Below, one piece after another: positions 7,198 through 9,794 of a DNA stretch of 9,794 bases. Source of the stretch: an uncultured Eubacterium sp. (GTDB lineage Bacteria; Bacillota; Clostridia; Lachnospirales; Lachnospiraceae); the NCBI GenBank assembly GCA_910586225.1, contig CAJUIL010000052.1:1-9794 (forward strand), written 5' to 3'. Every line of letters begins with the position of its first letter. Position 1 is the first letter of the stretch. Under the pieces are notes generated by a model. The model ran no database searches. It was given only the letters and a program-made list of their open reading frames with translations, and had not been told where the DNA came from. A program made the position numbers and the translations under genes.

Positions 7198-7980
7198 TTG
7201 AAATGTTCAGAACTTATAGAAATTTTGCAGCAGCATTCCGGCGAAGCCTATGCGTGCAGCTGGGATAATGTCGGCCTGCTGGTCGGAAGCGGGAAAAAAG
7301 AGGTAAAAAAAGTATATATCGCGCTGGACGCGTCAGACGAAGCAGTAGAGGAAGCCATTGCGGCAGGAGCGGATCTGCTGCTGACGCACCATCCGCTGAT
7401 CTTCCAGGGGATCAAACGCGTGACAGACGACGACGCCGCCGGGCGCAGGATCATGGCGATGATACGCGCGGATCTGTCGTATTACGCAATGCATACGAAT
7501 TTTGATGTAATGGGAATGGCGCAGCTTGCGGCGTCCAAAATACGGCTTTGCGACGCTGTGCCGCTGGAGGCTACGGTTATGGAAAACGGCGTTTCGCAGG
7601 GGATAGGCAGGGTTGGCAGTTTGGAAGCGGATATGACGCTGGGCGAATGCTGCGAGCTTGTAAAATCCGCTTTTGCGCGAAGCCAGGTTCAGGTGTTTGG
7701 AAGCCTTTCGAAGAAAGTGCGGCGGGCCGCGATCTGTCCGGGGGCAGGCAAAAGCAATGTAGGCGATGCGCTTGCTGCGGGGGCGGACGTGTATATTACC
7801 GGGGATATAGACCACCATACCGGAATCGATGCCGTAGCCGCGGGAATGGCGGTGATTGATGCGGGCCATTACGGGCTTGAGCATATTTTTATCGCGTATA
7901 TGGCGCAGTATCTTAGGGAGAATGCGCCGCAGCTGGAGATTGTGGAGCAAAAAAGAGCGGAACCGTTTCAGTTTGTATAA
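7198..7980 (+). CDS. Nif3-like dinuclear metal-centre protein (DUF34, YqfO family)
   Basis: The family forms hexameric rings holding two metal ions per subunit; its reaction is not firmly established, though links to GTP cyclohydrolase I type 2 annotation and to metal insertion have been proposed. The 260-residue product shows SWDNVGLLVG at 21-30, the metal motif LTHHPLIF at 62-69 (H64, H65), HTNFD at 99-103 (D103), and DAGHYGLE at 221-228 (H224, E228), a full ligand set. The start is TTG at 7198, supported by AGGAGA at 7184-7189, 8 bases upstream, and by the family-typical beginning KCSELIEIL. It lacks the extra central domain of the longer YqfO form. It is 34 bases after trmK, and trmK-nif3 adjacency is widespread in Firmicutes. 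Confidence 0.92.
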   Translation: MKCSELIEILQQHSGEAYACSWDNVGLLVGSGKKEVKKVYIALDASDEAVEEAIAAGADLLLTHHPLIFQGIKRVTDDDAAGRRIMAMIRADLSYYAMHTNFDVMGMAQLAASKIRLCDAVPLEATVMENGVSQGIGRVGSLEADMTLGECCELVKSAFARSQVQVFGSLSKKVRRAAICPGAGKSNVGDALAAGADVYITGDIDHHTGIDAVAAGMAVIDAGHYGLEHIFIAYMAQYLRENAPQLEIVEQKRAEPFQFV

Positions 7981-8000
7981 ATATAAAAGAGGAAGCGACG

Positions 8001-9659
8001 ATGGGGAATCGGATTTGTAACGTGCAGGTTGGCACGCAGAAAAAGCAATACGCGCAGGGGACGACGTTTTTGGAGCTGGCGCGGGAATATCAGAGCCAGT
8101 ACCGGGATGAAATCGTACTGGCGGTTTTTAACAATAAATTAAGGGAGCTTGGCCGTACGATAGAGACAGACGGTGTTTTGTCGTTTCTGACGACTGCGGA
8201 TACAAAGGGCAGGAAGGCATATCGCAGGAGCATGGTCATGCTGCTGGAAAAGGCGCTCTATAACCTGTATGGTACAGGTACGCGGCTGCGCGTGATGCAT
8301 ACGCTGGGACAGGGGCAGTACTGCGAGCTGGACGGCGCTCTGTCTGTGTCAAAGAAGCTGTTAGAAGAGGTCAGCGCGGAAATGCACCGTCTTGTGGAGG
8401 CGGACATTCCGATCGGGAAAAACACGATCCATACGGATCTGGCCATAACAAGGCTTCAGGAATACGGGATGGAGGACAAGGCAAAGCTGTTTCGCTTCCG
8501 CAGGAGTTCCCATGTGAACCTGTATAATATGGAAGGGTTTCAGGACTATTTTTACGGGTATATGGTGCCGTCTACCGGGTATTTAAAATATTTTGAGCTG
8601 CAGCAGTATGAGGACGGCTTTGTGATGGTCTTTCCCTATGAGGATACGAAAAAAGCTGCGCAGTTCCAGACGTCCCAAAAGCTGTACCATACGCTGATGG
8701 AAGCGGCGGCATGGGCAAAGCAGATGCAGATCAGTACGATCGGGGAATTAAACGAAAAGATTGTCAATGGGAAGGTCCAGGATATTATTTTGCTGCAGGA
8801 AGCGGAAATGGAAAAGCGTATTGGCAAGATCGCGGAGCAGATTGCGACGGGACGCGATAAAAAATTTATTCTGATCGCAGGCCCGTCCTCTTCTGGTAAG
8901 ACGACGTTTTCCCATCGCTTGTCGATTCAGCTGCAGGCGCATGGGCTGACTCCGCATCCGATCGGCATGGATAATTTTTATGTAGACCGGGAGAAAACGC
9001 CGCTGGATGAAAACGGGCAGTACGATTTTGAATGTCTGGAAGCGATTGATATGGAGCTGTTTGACTCCACAATGGAAAAGCTGCTGGCGGGAGAGCGTAC
9101 GGAGCTGCCGCATTTTAATTTTATAAACGGAAAGCGGGAGTTTAAAGGGGAGTTTTTGCAGCTTGGGCCAGAGGATGTACTTGTGATCGAAGGGATCCAT
9201 GGGCTGAACAACCGGCTTTTAACGACGCTGCCGAAAGAAACGAAGTTTAAGATCTATATCAGCGCCCTGACGCAGATCAATATCGATGAGCATAACCCAA
9301 TTCCGACGACGGATGGGCGGCTGATCCGCCGGATCGTGCGCGACGCGTTTATGCGGGGGACGTCAGCGGAGCATACGATCGAGATGTGGCAGTCTGTCCG
9401 CAGAGGAGAGGAACGAAACATATTCCCATTCCAGGAGCAGGCGGACGTCATGTTTAATTCGGCGCTTATTTATGAGCTGGCGGTGCTGAAAATGTACGCA
9501 GAGCCTTTGTTATTTGCGATTCGGCCGGACAGCCCGCAGCATATGCAGGCAAAGCGGCTGCTCAAATTTTTGGATTATTTTCTGCAGGTGCCAAGCGAGG
9601 AGGTCGGCAAAAATTCTATTTTGCGGGAATTTATCGGCGGAAGTTGTTTTCATGTGTAA
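8001..9659 (+). CDS. TGS-domain nucleoside (uridine-type) kinase
   Basis: The C-terminal part belongs to the Udk/phosphoribulokinase P-loop family, which phosphorylates nucleosides such as uridine or cytidine to monophosphates for pyrimidine salvage. The Walker A motif is GPSSSGKT at 294-301, MDNFYVDR at 323-330 matches the substrate-side acidic/aromatic motif, VIEGIHGL at 395-402 is the Walker B-like strand, and TDGRLIRRIVRDA at 437-449 fits the lid. The N-terminal 280 residues resemble the front of threonyl-tRNA synthetase: a TGS-like ubiquitin-fold part (about 5-65), then a second-additional-domain-like part (about 125-190, with H144 and H171). The full length of 552 is far above plain Udk (about 210) but usual for this fused Clostridia family. 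GAGGA at 7989-7993 is 7 bases before the ATG. It is the last protein gene of the run, directly ahead of rnpB. Kinase fold is secure; substrate is inferred. Confidence 0.88.
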   Translation: MGNRICNVQVGTQKKQYAQGTTFLELAREYQSQYRDEIVLAVFNNKLRELGRTIETDGVLSFLTTADTKGRKAYRRSMVMLLEKALYNLYGTGTRLRVMHTLGQGQYCELDGALSVSKKLLEEVSAEMHRLVEADIPIGKNTIHTDLAITRLQEYGMEDKAKLFRFRRSSHVNLYNMEGFQDYFYGYMVPSTGYLKYFELQQYEDGFVMVFPYEDTKKAAQFQTSQKLYHTLMEAAAWAKQMQISTIGELNEKIVNGKVQDIILLQEAEMEKRIGKIAEQIATGRDKKFILIAGPSSSGKTTFSHRLSIQLQAHGLTPHPIGMDNFYVDREKTPLDENGQYDFECLEAIDMELFDSTMEKLLAGERTELPHFNFINGKREFKGEFLQLGPEDVLVIEGIHGLNNRLLTTLPKETKFKIYISALTQINIDEHNPIPTTDGRLIRRIVRDAFMRGTSAEHTIEMWQSVRRGEERNIFPFQEQADVMFNSALIYELAVLKMYAEPLLFAIRPDSPQHMQAKRLLKFLDYFLQVPSEEVGKNSILREFIGGSCFHV

Positions 9660-9665
9660 AAACAC

Positions 9666-9694
9666 TTTACATTTTGGCCGATTTGTGGTTGAAT
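9666..9694 (+). promoter_or_regulatory. Probable rnpB promoter with extended -10
   Basis: TTTACA (9666-9671) is followed after exactly 17 bp by TTGAAT (9689-9694). A TG at 9686-9687 is one base before the hexamer, forming an extended -10. The predicted start is about 9701-9703, fitting the RNase P RNA 5' end. The -35 begins only 7 bases after the kinase stop codon. Confidence 0.65.
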
Positions 9695-9701
9695 AGATTT
9701 G

Positions 9702-9794
9702 GAAAACAGCAAGCAGGATGAATGATCGCGGCTGCATATGCCGAAAGGCTGCAGGTGAGGAAAGTCCGGGCTTCACAGGGCAGGATGCCGGATA
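9702..9794 (+). ncRNA. rnpB: RNase P RNA, 5' part (cut by window end)
   Basis: This is the catalytic RNA that cuts the 5' leader from precursor tRNAs. The bases GAGGAAAGTCCGGGC at 9757-9771 are the conserved CR-I/P4 5' strand of bacterial RNase P RNA, followed by the conserved run CAGGGCAGGATGCCGGATA at 9776-9794. Before it, GCC-GAAA-GGC (about 9740-9749) inside the CTGCA/TGCAG arms forms a GNRA-capped stem in the P3 position. The 5' end is estimated from the upstream promoter and P1 spacing and may be off by several bases. About three quarters of the gene lies beyond the window. The type A or B class cannot be decided from this part. Confidence 0.93.

Noticed and set aside
1..9794. CRISPR array, insertion sequence, toxin-antitoxin or defence genes
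   Set aside because: No regularly spaced repeats, terminal inverted repeats, transposase motifs or short paired gene modules were found on either strand.

Overview
The window is a chromosomal core region of a Gram-positive Clostridia-type bacterium, most like Lachnospiraceae. The basis is gene order (a dnaG-rpoD core flanked by dgt upstream and by trmK, nif3 and a TGS-domain nucleoside kinase downstream), strong purine-rich Shine-Dalgarno sites, a short vegetative sigma factor of 429 residues, a tRNA without encoded CCA, and moderate GC with very AT-rich spacers. The genus is not fixed by anything seen here.

Layout. Bases 1-84 are a complete tRNA-Leu(CAG), followed by a strong intrinsic terminator at 95-131. 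A minus-strand gene (145-1965) encodes a large polytopic membrane protein resembling GT-C (GT39/ArnT-like) glycosyltransferases and converges on that terminator. An AT-rich divergent control region (1966-2108) separates it from a plus-strand run of six tightly spaced genes: dgt (2109-3113), dnaG (3137-4939), rpoD (4998-6287), trmK (6291-7163), a Nif3/DUF34 protein (7198-7980) and a TGS-domain uridine-kinase-like protein (8001-9659). Gaps are 23, 58, 3, 34 and 20 nt, each gene has its own ribosome binding site, and no intrinsic terminator is seen between them, so one operon is likely. The window ends inside the RNase P RNA gene rnpB, which starts near 9702 behind a good extended -10 promoter.

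How the genes work together. This is an expanded version of the macromolecular synthesis operon: dNTP pool control (dgt), primer synthesis (dnaG), promoter recognition (rpoD), tRNA modification (trmK), then a conserved metal protein of unsettled role and a nucleoside kinase with a translation-type N-terminal part, followed by the tRNA-processing ribozyme. The minus-strand membrane protein is functionally unrelated and looks like a lineage-specific envelope gene placed between two core loci.

I see no CRISPR array, insertion sequence, phage or defence system. The points most worth a second look are the kinase fusion and its neighbourhood, the short extra segment in the sigma factor, the stem-loop over the dnaG stop codon, the duplicated Shine-Dalgarno signals before dgt, and the orphan membrane glycosyltransferase.
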